Positions 46,843-55,769 of a stretch of 64,000 nt of DNA are shown one piece after another (within the stretch, counting starts at the first letter, position 1; every line of letters starts with the position of its first letter). The notes beneath the pieces are model-generated. The model saw only the letters and a list, made by a program, of their open reading frames with translations, made no database searches and was not told where the DNA came from. Made by a program: the position numbers and the translations under genes. The stretch spans positions 84,885 through 148,884 of the forward strand of contig MU128974.1 of NCBI GenBank assembly GCA_014904985.1, read 5' to 3'. Origin of the DNA: Hydnum rufescens UP504 (Eukaryota > Basidiomycota > Agaricomycetes > Cantharellales > Hydnaceae).

Positions 46843-49800
46843 TTAGTGAATCGACCAGTCCGGGAGATCTGAGGGGGTTTCCGTAAGGAATTCAGTGGTT
46901 CGGAAGGGTATGGAGGCGAACTCTAGGGCATTGATCCGTCTGGGGGCTTCCGGATGGGTCCGGTGGAATGTTTGAACGATGTCCGGAGCATTTTCTAGGT
47001 TAGCCTCCGGGACCCATTCGTTATCGGAGGCCGGATAGCCCTTCCAGTGGACGAGGTACTGGAGCTTTCGGCGGAAATACCGGGAGTTTTCAATTCGTTC
47101 GACTTCATACTCTTCTTCACCCCCTCGTAAGACCGGAGGCGGAGGGGGGCGGGCTGCACGCTCAACGATCGGATCCGGTCGGAAAGGGCGGAGTTTGGAG
47201 ACATGGAATACAGGGTGAATTTTCATCGAGGTGGGAAGCTTGAGGCGGATGGCGGAGCGGGAGATGACTTTATCCACATTGTATGGTCCAAGCCACTTGT
47301 CCGATAACTTTTTGGTAGGTCGGTCAGTGGAGATATCACGTGCATCCAGCCATACTTGGTCGCCCACAGCATATTCCGGGGCCTCCGCACGGTGAGCATC
47401 GTAGAACCGGGCCATGTCGTCAGCAGCTTTCCGTAACGCAGATTGAGCTTCATCCGTGGTCTTCCGCATCCGCGTGATGAAGTCCGACGCTGCTTCAATC
47501 GTTCCGGGGCGGACAGGTTCGGTTCCGAGACGAGGATCTTGTCCGGAGTCAAGCCGGAACGGGGTCTGACGGGTGGACGAGTGGACACGATTGTTGTAGG
47601 CGAATTCCGCAATGGGGAGCCACTCTACCCAGTCATTTTGGCGGTGGTTGACGAAGATCCGAAGGTACTGTTCAATTTCTTGGTTAACTCGTTCCGTCTG
47701 TCCGTCCGTCTGGGGGTGGAATGCCGTGGAGAAGTTCGTGTTAATCCCGAGGAGTGAGTTGAGCTCCCTCATGAACTTGGAGGTAAATGTGGTGCCTCGG
47801 TCACTGATGATGGTCTCCGGTAAGCCATGGTGTCTCCATACATTGTCTCGGAAGAGTCGAGCGACTCCAGCGGAATCTACCGTAGTGGTCGTAGGCATTG
47901 CGTGAATCCGTTTGGATAGTCGGTCGACAACGATCATCATACTGTCGAATCCGTGGGACTCCGGGAGCTCCGTGATCATGTCCACGGAGATAACCTGCCA
48001 TCGTCTATCCGGAATTGGGTTGGGATGGAGCGTTCCGGAGGGTTTGGAGGGGAAGGTTTTCGTCCGGTTGCATGTGTCGCAAGCGGAGACATATGTCGCG
48101 ACATAGCGTGACATCCCAGGCCACCAGTAGTGGCGGGACACGAGTTCGTATGTCTTCCACCGTCCAGGGTGACCCGTAGTGGGAGTGTCATGGTGCTCAT
48201 GGACAAGGTCGTGGCGAAGTTTGGAATCTAGCGGAACGTATACTCGTCCTCGGAAGAGGATAGTGGATCCGTTGAGTTCCCAGTCCTTCAGGTGTGCCTT
48301 CGGCCCGTCTCCGTTCAACTCCTTGATGATTTGGATCACCTTGTCATCCATCTCCGTCGCTCTTTTAATCCGGGCCATCAGACTTCGGCTTGGTCCTTCC
48401 ACAGTGACGACCTCCGGAGTGTTCAAGGCACGTGCCTGGAAGGCGTCGGACTTGAGTAGGACGACATCGGAGTTGTCGGAGTCGCCTCGGGGGTGGTCTG
48501 ATCGGCGGGAGAGAGCGTCAGGCTTCCCTGATTGAGTTCCGGAACGGTGTTGGAGAGTGAAGTTGAAACGAGAGAGGAAGATATTCCATCGGGCTTGCCT
48601 CCGATTCAATTTCTGGGCAGACCGGAAGTATTGGAGGTTCTGGTGGTCCGTCAGAATTTCAATGGGGTGCGGCGAGCCTTCGAGGTAGTGTCTCCATGCT
48701 TCCAGAGCTCTGATAATGGCCATGAGCTCCTTGTCATAGATGTCGTAGTTCCTCTCCGCTTCCGACAGGCTTTTCGACAGAAATCCTACCGGGTGCCACT
48801 TTCCGTCCTCCTGGAGTTGGGAGAGTACCGCTCCTGTTGCATAGCCGGAGGCGTCAGCTTCGACTCGGAAGCGTCCTGACTCGGAGGGGAATACCAGGAT
48901 CGGAGCGGAGGTGACAAGATCTTTCAGCTTCAGGAAGGCGTTACGTTCGGCATCGGTCCACTGGAAGGGGGTGTCCTTCCGAGTCAGATCATTTAGTGGC
49001 CTGGCAACTTTGGCGAAATCTTGGATGAACCGTCGATAGAAGTTTATGAATCCTAGGAACGACTGCGTTTCCTTGAGGTTCCGTGGCTCTGGCCAGTCCG
49101 TTACGCCTGCGACCTTGATGGGGTCCATTTCCACGTGGTCCGGGGTGAACACCATGCCCAGGTACTCGATCCGGTCTCGGAAGAACTCGCACTTCTCTGG
49201 TTTCAGGAAGAGGTGGTTCTCTCGGAGTGTCTGCAGGATTCCTCGGACTCCGCGGACATATTCTTCTCGAGTTTTAGCGAAGCTTAGGATGTCATCCAGG
49301 TACACGATGCATACTCCCTTGTCGATCCATTCTCGGAGGACGTCGTTGATCATATTTTGGAATGTGCCAGGGGAGTTGCAGAGTCCGAAGAACATGACCA
49401 GAGGTTCGAAGAGTCCCCGATTAGTCCGAAAGGCCGCTTTCCATTCCTCTCCGTCCGCCATCCGGATGTTCTGGAAGCCCCAGCGTAAATCCAGCTTTCC
49501 AAACACTTTAGCACCTCGGAGTCTGTCGATGACGTCGGAGATCAGTGGTAAAGGGTATGCGTTCTTAACTGTGATATCGTTGAGCTTCCGGTAGTCCTGG
49601 ACTAATCGGAAGCCTCCATCCTTTTTCTTCACGAAGAACACAGGAGCAGCCATAGGGGATTTCGAAGGGCGGATACGACCGGAGGCAAGGTTTTCCTTCA
49701 GGAAGTCATCAAGTTCCTTTTGCTCGCTCGGAGACAATGGGAAGAGTTTGGCTGGGGGAGGGAGCTGGGTCCCTTCCTTGAACTCGATATGGTGGTCCCA

Positions 49801-50690
49801 TGGTTTCCGTCTGGGGAGTTGGTCGAAGGAGTCCTTGGAGAAGACGTCTCGGAAGTCTTGGAATTCCTCCGGAACTAATTCCTCGAAGGTTTTCGGTGGT
49901 TCGTTGCCTCTGGCAGCCTCCGCCAATCTTTGAGAGGGGGTGCTAGTGGCTCGGATGATTTCGGAGTGTTCACTATCACTGGGAAAGTAGGCCGCGAATA
50001 TAGCGTCGCCCTTCTCTAGGGGTTCGTCGGCGATATCCTCTTCAGCAGTGGGGTCTTCCTGGGGTGTCTGCGGGTGTCTTTCCGTTTTCTCCCTTTCCGG
50101 CGTTCCGCATTCCGGAGTTTCCGGATCACTACACGGCAGTCCGATGGGCAGCGGGTTAGTGTGATCTTCCCGTTGTCCAATCAATCTCCGGGTTGTGATG
50201 GTGGAGCCAGGTGTGCCCTATGATCAGTTTAGTCTTTCCTAATCCAATCACGGAGAACACTACCCGTTCGGAGTGGTCGTCGATCCGGAGGATGACCTCT
50301 ACTTCCTCGCGAACAGATCCCATCTCGTTGAGGGTTCCGTCGACATTGTAGACAGGGATGGGGCGCACGAGGGGGCGTATGTCTAGCCATTCTCTTTCGC
50401 GAAGGTCGGGTCCATGAACATTCCGGTGGCTCCGGAGTCGAGCAGAGCAGTTCCGGCACAGATGGTTCCAGTCCGGGGTGATTGGAGTTTCACCTTGACC
50501 TCGGTGGCTCGTCTGGGGTCTTCGGAAAGGAGGCGGATGGTAGGTGGGGGAAACTCGGTGGGGTCGGTATTGGTGGATACACTTTCAGAATCATCACTCT
50601 CATCATCGGAGAAAAACATGTCATTTCCCATTCCGTATGTACAATTTTCGAGAGGGGTGAATCTGTTGGTCAGGCAGGACGTATCCTTCA
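46843..50690 (-). CDS. pol: pol polyprotein of element B (protease, RT, RNase H, integrase, chromodomain)
   Basis: An uninterrupted frame of 1113 codons (50184-46843) holds most of pol. RT shows FFVKKKDGGFRLVQDYRKLN and YLDDIL (about residues 182-300). RNase H shows VEADASGYATGAVLSQ and ILTDHQNLQYF. Integrase has the HHCC finger (HHDTPTTGHPGRWKTYELVS to CDTCNRTK) and a core with VDRLSKRIHAMP, ISDRGTTFTSKF and TAFHPQTDGQTERVNQEIEQ. A C-terminal chromodomain (YEVERIENSRYFRRKLQYLV, HWKGYPASDNEWVPEANLEN) defines a chromovirus, and in related elements steers integration to marked chromatin. The protease lies upstream in two other frames: LLDSGATG at about 50430, then 50368-50156. The breaks at 50383-50391 and near 50170 look like single missing bases. 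The pol frame opens one base back from the gag stop. Confidence 0.93.
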
Positions 50691-51782
50691 CTGCTGACCG
50701 TTTTGAAAACCCTGCGGAGTCGTTCCCTGGGTTTCCGGAGTGTCCTTCGGAGTCGGGAATAGTTTCCGTAGTTCTTCTCGGACGATGGCTCCGATGTCCT
50801 CCGTGGCGCGGATGAACTGGCGTGGTTTCCGTGGCTGGGGGCAGTCACGAGAGATGTGTCCGAGTTCGTTGCAGTTGTAGCAACGTCGAGCTTCCTGTTT
50901 GCGGGTTGAATCCACGTCCATGGGGGCGAACGAGGTTGACGAGGAAGGTGTTGCTGCAGGAGGAGCTGGGGTTGGTCTCGGAGCGGGGGCTGTCGTCCGG
51001 GATTTCTCCGTTGATGTTGGAGGGTTCCTCGGAGTGTAGGGGTTTGTGCCCGCTGTGGCCTGTCGGAATCGAAGGTACAGGTTGTCTAACCGTCGCGCCG
51101 TGTCTTGCCATCCTCCGAGGGTTTCCGGCAGGTTGCTGAGGTGCATTTTCTCTAGTAACCTTTCGTTCAGCCCTCGTTGGTACGCATCAATAAGGGCTTC
51201 TTCTCCGAAGCCCGTCCGTCCAGCTAAGGCGTCGAAGTGCGCGGTGTACTCCTCTGCGGACATCTTGCCTTGCTTCAGGTTCCGGAGTTGTGATCGCGCC
51301 GTGAACTCTCGGTCCGGTTCTCCGAAGGCACTTTCGAAGGCGATCAGAAACTCCTCGAAGGTTTCGTACGGATTGTGGGTCTCCGGGTCGAGGAAGGAAG
51401 TGGAAAGACTCTCCGCCCATGCTCCGGCGGTTCCGTCTTTCATCCAGGAGAGAGTGTACAGGATCTTGTGCAGCTCCGTGGGGTAGACTCTCGGTTGGAG
51501 GGCGATGTTCAGTCGGACGGAGCGTAGGAAACTCTCCGTTTTCTTCCGATCCCCTGAGAATGGTTCCGGGTCGGCTCCCTTGGCCTCACGAGTGGATTGG
51601 GTCGGAGGAGGGTTTTGTTGGAGGGTTTGCTGCACTGCGGCTGATACGAAACCTGCGACGTGTGTCCCCTGGTTCCGCATGTCGTCGAGCTCCTCGCGGA
51701 GGGCGGCATTTTGTTGTTGGAGTTGGGTGAGGAGGTGTTGGAGGTGGTCGGCGGTTATGGCTACTGGAGCACCGTCGGACAT
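50688..51782 (-). CDS. gag: gag polyprotein of element B
   Basis: Gag forms the particle that packages element RNA. The ATG at 51782 (MSDGAPVAITADHLQHLLTQ) lies 77 bases inside the 5' LTR. A coiled coil (QQQNAALREELDDMR) precedes the capsid region: EPFSGDRKKTESFLRSVRLN, TAGAWAESLS, FEEFLIAFESAFGEPDREFT and EYTAHFDALAGRTGFGEEAL. A Pro/Thr-rich linker leads to a CCHC zinc knuckle, CYNCNELGHISRDC. The frame is intact over 364 codons and ends with a TGA at 50690-50688. Pol continues in the frame one base back (-1), so expression of Gag-Pol would need frameshifting or a downstream start; I see no classic slippery heptamer at the junction. Confidence 0.92.
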   Translation of the reverse strand: MSDGAPVAITADHLQHLLTQLQQQNAALREELDDMRNQGTHVAGFVSAAVQQTLQQNPPPTQSTREAKGADPEPFSGDRKKTESFLRSVRLNIALQPRVYPTELHKILYTLSWMKDGTAGAWAESLSTSFLDPETHNPYETFEEFLIAFESAFGEPDREFTARSQLRNLKQGKMSAEEYTAHFDALAGRTGFGEEALIDAYQRGLNERLLEKMHLSNLPETLGGWQDTARRLDNLYLRFRQATAGTNPYTPRNPPTSTEKSRTTAPAPRPTPAPPAATPSSSTSFAPMDVDSTRKQEARRCYNCNELGHISRDCPQPRKPRQFIRATEDIGAIVREELRKLFPTPKDTPETQGTTPQGFQNGQQ

Positions 51783-51846
51783 TTCGGAGTGAGGAGTAGG
51801 AGTGAAATCGGTGATGCTGAGGATCCAGATGGTGGGCTCGTAAGAG

Positions 51847-51857
51847 AGCTTTGGTCT
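51847..51857 (-). other. self-complementary primer-binding site of element B
   Basis: Two bases inside the 5' LTR the element reads AGACCAAAGCT. This is the exact complement of the 11 bases AGCTTTGGTCT at the predicted transcript start in the same LTR (52190-52180). It fits self-priming as in Tf1, where the first 11 bases of the RNA anneal to the primer-binding site, better than a tRNA primer. Confidence 0.75.
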
Positions 51858-51859
51858 TC

Positions 51860-52506
51860 TGTCAGGGCCACGCTGCGACGAGAGCACCAAACAAATATAG
51901 ACACGGATAAGTCCGACTAGGTCCGGCGTAAGTCCGGCTCAGTCCGAAGGAATCCGGGCAAGGCTGAGATAAGAGGAGCGGAGGAGAACAGAGGAGAGCT
52001 CCAGCAGCCCGGAAGGGTCTAGGCGGAGGTGAGTACGACGGTCCTTAAGCTCGAGGAGTCAGCTGGACCACACTCGGAACTGTAGTCCGGGGTAATAGCG
52101 GAAATCCTGAGTTTTCATAGAAGACATAAGGAAGTACAAGGACAAACCTGTAGTCCGGGGTAATAGCGGAAATCCTGAGAGACCAAAGCTGAGGCCTCTG
52201 GACTTCGCCCCCGGACTACTTATACAGGACAGCTATACTACGAGGGGAGTGATCATCAAGGGGGAGGGTGGTTACAAGGGAGGTGGAAACAGGAACAGGG
52301 GAGCGGCCAGGAACAAGGACAGGTACTAGCGTGGGTAACTCGGAATCAAAGGAAATGAAAGAGAAATGAAACGTGACAGAACGAACTCGGAAGCAAACGG
52401 AAACAAACGGAAACAAGAAGAAATAAACTGACGGAGCCCGGAGAGCACCGGAGACAAATCGGAAGCAAACCGGAGTTATCGGAAAAGAAGCGGACGAACC
52501 CTGACA
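51860..52506 (-). repeat. 5' LTR of element B
   Basis: 647 bp, near-identical to 45095-45740. In element orientation it begins TGTCAGGGTTCG and ends CGTGGCCCTGACA. It holds a TATA box and transcript start, and two direct copies of a 67-68-bp unit downstream of the start. Confidence 0.95.
52180..52224 (-). promoter_or_regulatory. TATA box and predicted transcript start of element B
   Basis: TATAAGTAG starts at 52224 (minus strand). The 11-base self-primer AGCTTTGGTCT begins at 52190, 34 bases downstream of the first TATA base, the distance expected for a TATA-driven start. The diverged solo LTR nearby keeps the same 34-base spacing (53007 to 53041). Confidence 0.7.
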
Positions 52507-52714
52507 CGTGCCCTGAAGCCCTGAAAAAAGAATGTAGTCCATATTGGCATATCTCGAGGCCCAATGTCAGTCATGCTGTAGGCCTATGTGTATTAGGACA
52601 AACTGTTCCCCCTTCTGGAGATTGCCAATACCAGTCGGCAGAAGGAAGCCATGACGGGCACATACGACTGCACCGACTCCCATCACTTGTAGTCCTTTGG
52701 AGTTCTTTGTATTC

Positions 52715-53441
52715 TGTCAGGGTTCGCCCCAACTCCGGTCTACTCTGGTCAACTCCGGTCCTCGTCCGCCCACCTCCAGTCCGGTTCTCCACTTATTTCC
52801 CTCGCCCAAGTCCACTTTGCTTCCAGCTTGATTCCGGTTTGACTCCGGTCCAACCCTATCTTGGTTTCATTTCCTTTTCATTTCCCTTTCATTTCCCATT
52901 GCTTCCGGTTCACCCCCTGGCCGAGTTCCTGTTCCTGTTCCTGTTCCTGTCCCCCTTGTAACCACCTCCAGTTTAGCGATCACTCCCCCGTAGTATAGTC
53001 ATCATGTATAAGTAGTCCGAGAGCGAAGTCCAGAGACCCCAGCTTTGGTCTCTCAGGATTTCCGCTGTTACTCCGGACTACAGGTCAGCCTTCATGTATT
53101 CCGTATTCGTATTACATAATCTCAGGATTTCCACTGTTACTCCGGACTACAGGTCAGCCTTCATGTATTCCGTATTCGTATTACATAATCTCAGGATTTC
53201 CGCTGTTACTCCGGACTACAGGTCCGAGTATTTTCCAGTTGACTCCGCGAGCTTAAGGACCGCTGTGCTCGTTTCCGCCTAGTCCCTTCCGGGCTGCTGG
53301 ATTGCCTCTCCGTCCCCTCCTATCTTCGTTATCTCATTCCTGCCCGGATTCTCTCGGACTTAGCCGGACTTACACCGGACTTAGCCGGAATTATCTGTGT
53401 TTATATTTGTTTGGTGCTCTCATCGCAGTGTGGCCCTGACA
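52715..53441 (+). mobile_element. solo LTR related to element B, with 5-bp target duplication
   Basis: 727 bp, beginning TGTCAGGGTTCGCCCC and ending GTGGCCCTGACA, plus orientation (opposite to element B). Flanked on both sides by TATTC (52710-52714 and 53442-53446), so it inserted as a full element and later lost its interior by LTR-LTR recombination. It keeps TATAAGTAG (53007) and the AGCTTTGGTCT start (53041) but is clearly diverged from element B, so it is an older or sister family. Confidence 0.93.
53052..53222 (+). repeat. 69-bp tandem repeat inside the solo LTR, about 2.5 copies
   Basis: Copies of CTCAGGATTTCCGCTGTTAC start at 53052, 53121 and 53190. The first two full units differ at one base. 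The same unit occurs twice, more diverged in its second half, in the LTRs of element B, always just after the transcript start. Confidence 0.9.
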
Positions 53442-55120
53442 TATTCGCTTGTTCGATGGCTGAGAGACCAGTACACATTGATGTCTATGAATAATATCAG
53501 CAACAAGAGAGCGATGTCGCTGTAAACATTCGTACCTCGTTTTGTTTCCTGCAGTTTGCAAGGTAATTCTGATAGTGTTCCTCTTCCACAAAATAGGCCC
53601 ACCCAGTTCCTAGACTGGGATCATTAGTGCCTTTATCTCGAAGGCTTAAGCGGAAATTGGCATCTTGTGACATGATCTTGGTGTACAAGTAGCTGTAAAG
53701 GCGAAGACTTAGAGTGAGCAGTGATATAACTACAGTGGTAGCAATGGTGCACTGTTTATCAACATCATCCCTCCATCCTTCAGGAAGGTTAACCTCAGGA
53801 ATCAGGCATGCTGGACACACGACAGCTAATTCTCCTCTCTTCGTCCCTTGTGCTCCGGATGAGTCATGTCCATGCCTGGCTCGTTTCAACAGTTTAAGAT
53901 GCCTCCACATTCATACCATTCAAAGGAAGGCGGTGTAACAAGACTGAAACACAATTATTAGTAGAAACTGTATCAGCAGTATTATGAACCTACCTTAATA
54001 TTAACCAGACCCATGTTACTTGTCTCTTGCTCTAATGCTTGATAAAAATGGATTGTTGAAACCTTCGACTGGACGGACTGAAGATGGAAATGGTGCAAGA
54101 GCTGAAATGTGGAGCAGGTTTGGGGTTGTTGAACTGTCATGGGAAAAAGGCCACGTCAAAGAAGCTGATCGAGGACACTGCATGTCTTCAAACATCCACA
54201 GAAGACGATATTGACCAAATGGAGACCATTAATGTGGAGGACGATGAAATTAGATGGCCAGCTTTAGGGGATGGGCACACATCTTGCTTGTTGGACACGT
54301 GATTGAGTTGGACACATAGGCCCAAGTCGGCCAGAGCAACTGCTTCAAAGTGCAAGCCTTGCCATTCCTAAACTGTACTCAGCAACTGGAGTAATACTGC
54401 TAAGAGGGGATTGGAACTTACCTTAACACGATGGAATGGTAGTCTTGCATGCCAACGAAGGCAACACCCTTTGCAAATAAGCTCATCAAAGAAACATTCA
54501 TTGCAGTGATACACACCACTTTCCCCAGGGATATTGCAGGCAGGGCACCCTAATACTTGCAATCCATCTCCTCGCCCTTCGTGCCAGAGCAAGGCATCGA
54601 GGAATGCATCCCAATAAGGTATCCATGTCTTCAATGGTTCATCCTGTTGAGTTTGTTAGTGGGCTAGGAAAATGGAGACATCAAAGACACTCTACCATAC
54701 CACAGCTTGATAGCATTTATGATGTGGTGCTTGGATGTAGTGTACAGCTCTGAGGGGTCCTTCATCTTGTCCAACATCGAGTAAACCAGGCTCTATATCC
54801 TCGTCGAAAACAGTGTCAGGGGGTACTCTCCCTTTACTTGGAGATACCGGTATCAACATGTTTTCTGTGGTCGATGTTGAAGGAGCCCTGTGTCTGGGAA
54901 CAATGTGTTCCACAGGCACATGGACATGGTCATCATAGTCACAAGTGACAACCACCTGGGGGCGGTTCTTATGTTTTCACATAGATGAATATGAGGGGAA
55001 TGGAATGAGGTAGCTCAGTCGACTGTATGCAACAAATGAAGCGGAACTAAATTTTTGCTGACACACGCATCCACAGTCACTGGGTTGGCAAAGTTGCCTA
55101 TATTCTATGCATGAGAAGTG

Positions 55121-55459
55121 TGCTAAAAGGAGTTTTGTGTTATCCAAAATAGTAATGTATGTATCCCCCATCATTCTATATTTTTTACAGAATTATTTGA
55201 GTGTTTTTTTGATTTTGAGTTTTGAGTCAATAAATGGGTGAGTTTGGGAGTCAAGACATGGATCTTTAAGTATCATGAATCTGAATTTCGATGCTAAAAG
55301 GAGTTTTCTGTTATTCAAAATAGTAGTGTATGTATCCCCCGTCATTCCATATTTTTTGTCAAATTATTTGAGTGCTTTTCAATTTTGAGTTTCGGGTCGA
55401 TAAGTGAGTGAGTTCGGGAGTCAAGACACCATACCTTGAGAATCATGAATCTGAATTTC
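55121..55459. repeat. 171-bp direct duplication
   Basis: Two adjacent copies start with TGCTAAAAGGAGTTTT at 55121 and 55292 and end with CATGAATCTGAATTTC. They differ at roughly 15 percent of positions by eye. AT-rich, non-coding, between the KDZ gene and the next minus-strand gene. Confidence 0.8.
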
Positions 55460-55769
55460 AGTCACTATAATCCCCCCACCCTGTATCACTTCATTATTAT
55501 ACTATGTGGTATAGTATTAATGATCTTATGCTTGAGAATTGTGACTGGAGCACCTCTATCACTAGAACAGATTGCAGTGCTTATTTCAGAGATTTGGATT
55601 TGGCTGCTCTCAGTCACTAGATGCAAGTTCAAACTCAAACACACAAGTTATATTGATACGAGCAACTGTAATTAGAATGAAAAAAAAGGCAAGGACGAAG
55701 AGGAATGTCATCTATAACAAACAAGTGCCGAAAGTTGTACCAACATCCTCCAATGCATGCTCCCAATTC

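Larger units (their letters stand above)
45095..52506 (-). mobile_element. Ty3-type chromovirus LTR retrotransposon (element B, 7412 bp)
   Basis: Two LTRs of 646 and 647 bp flank the element; they are identical except for one T in a short T run (about 45347, T3, versus 52113, T4), so insertion is very recent. Transcription runs on the minus strand: the right LTR is the 5' LTR, then gag, protease, reverse transcriptase, RNase H, integrase and chromodomain, then a polypurine tract and the left (3') LTR. LTR ends are TGTCAGGG and CCCTGACA. An additional gene lies antisense between pol and the 3' LTR. There is no 5-bp target duplication (GGTCT left, CGTGC right), and the two flanks belong to unrelated elements. 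Confidence 0.93.
52507..54955 (-). pseudogene. KDZ (Kyakuja-Dileera-Zisupton) transposase, truncated and interrupted
   Basis: KDZ genes encode large mobile-element proteins typical of mushrooms. The N-terminal part (54955-54692) is variable. 54634-54368 encodes WDAFLDALLWHEGRGDGLQV and a Cys cluster (CPAC, CNECFFDELICKGCCLRWHA), the KDZ-associated CxC2-type domain. After introns FIVLHINGLHLVNIVFCGC and TFQLLHHFHLQSV follow, with a one-base frame break before them. CPACLIPEVNLPEGW and DANFRLSLRDKG (53497-53910) belong to the core. TSMCTGLSAIEQANTKNSKG is split by a solo LTR at 53441/52715 and resumes as GVGAVVCARHGFLLPTGIGN. The gene stops abruptly in YANMDYILFSGLQGT at 52507, where the chromovirus LTR begins. 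The remainder is not found on the other side of that element. Confidence 0.85.

Noticed and set aside
47443..49594. Long plus-strand open frames opposite pol
   Set aside because: They are shadows of the pol frame, which has unmistakable RT, integrase and chromodomain motifs.
50688..51890. Gag start upstream of 51782
   Set aside because: The longer frame begins with a non-ATG codon and runs into the LTR. The ATG at 51782 gives a normal Gag N-terminus with a 77-base leader.
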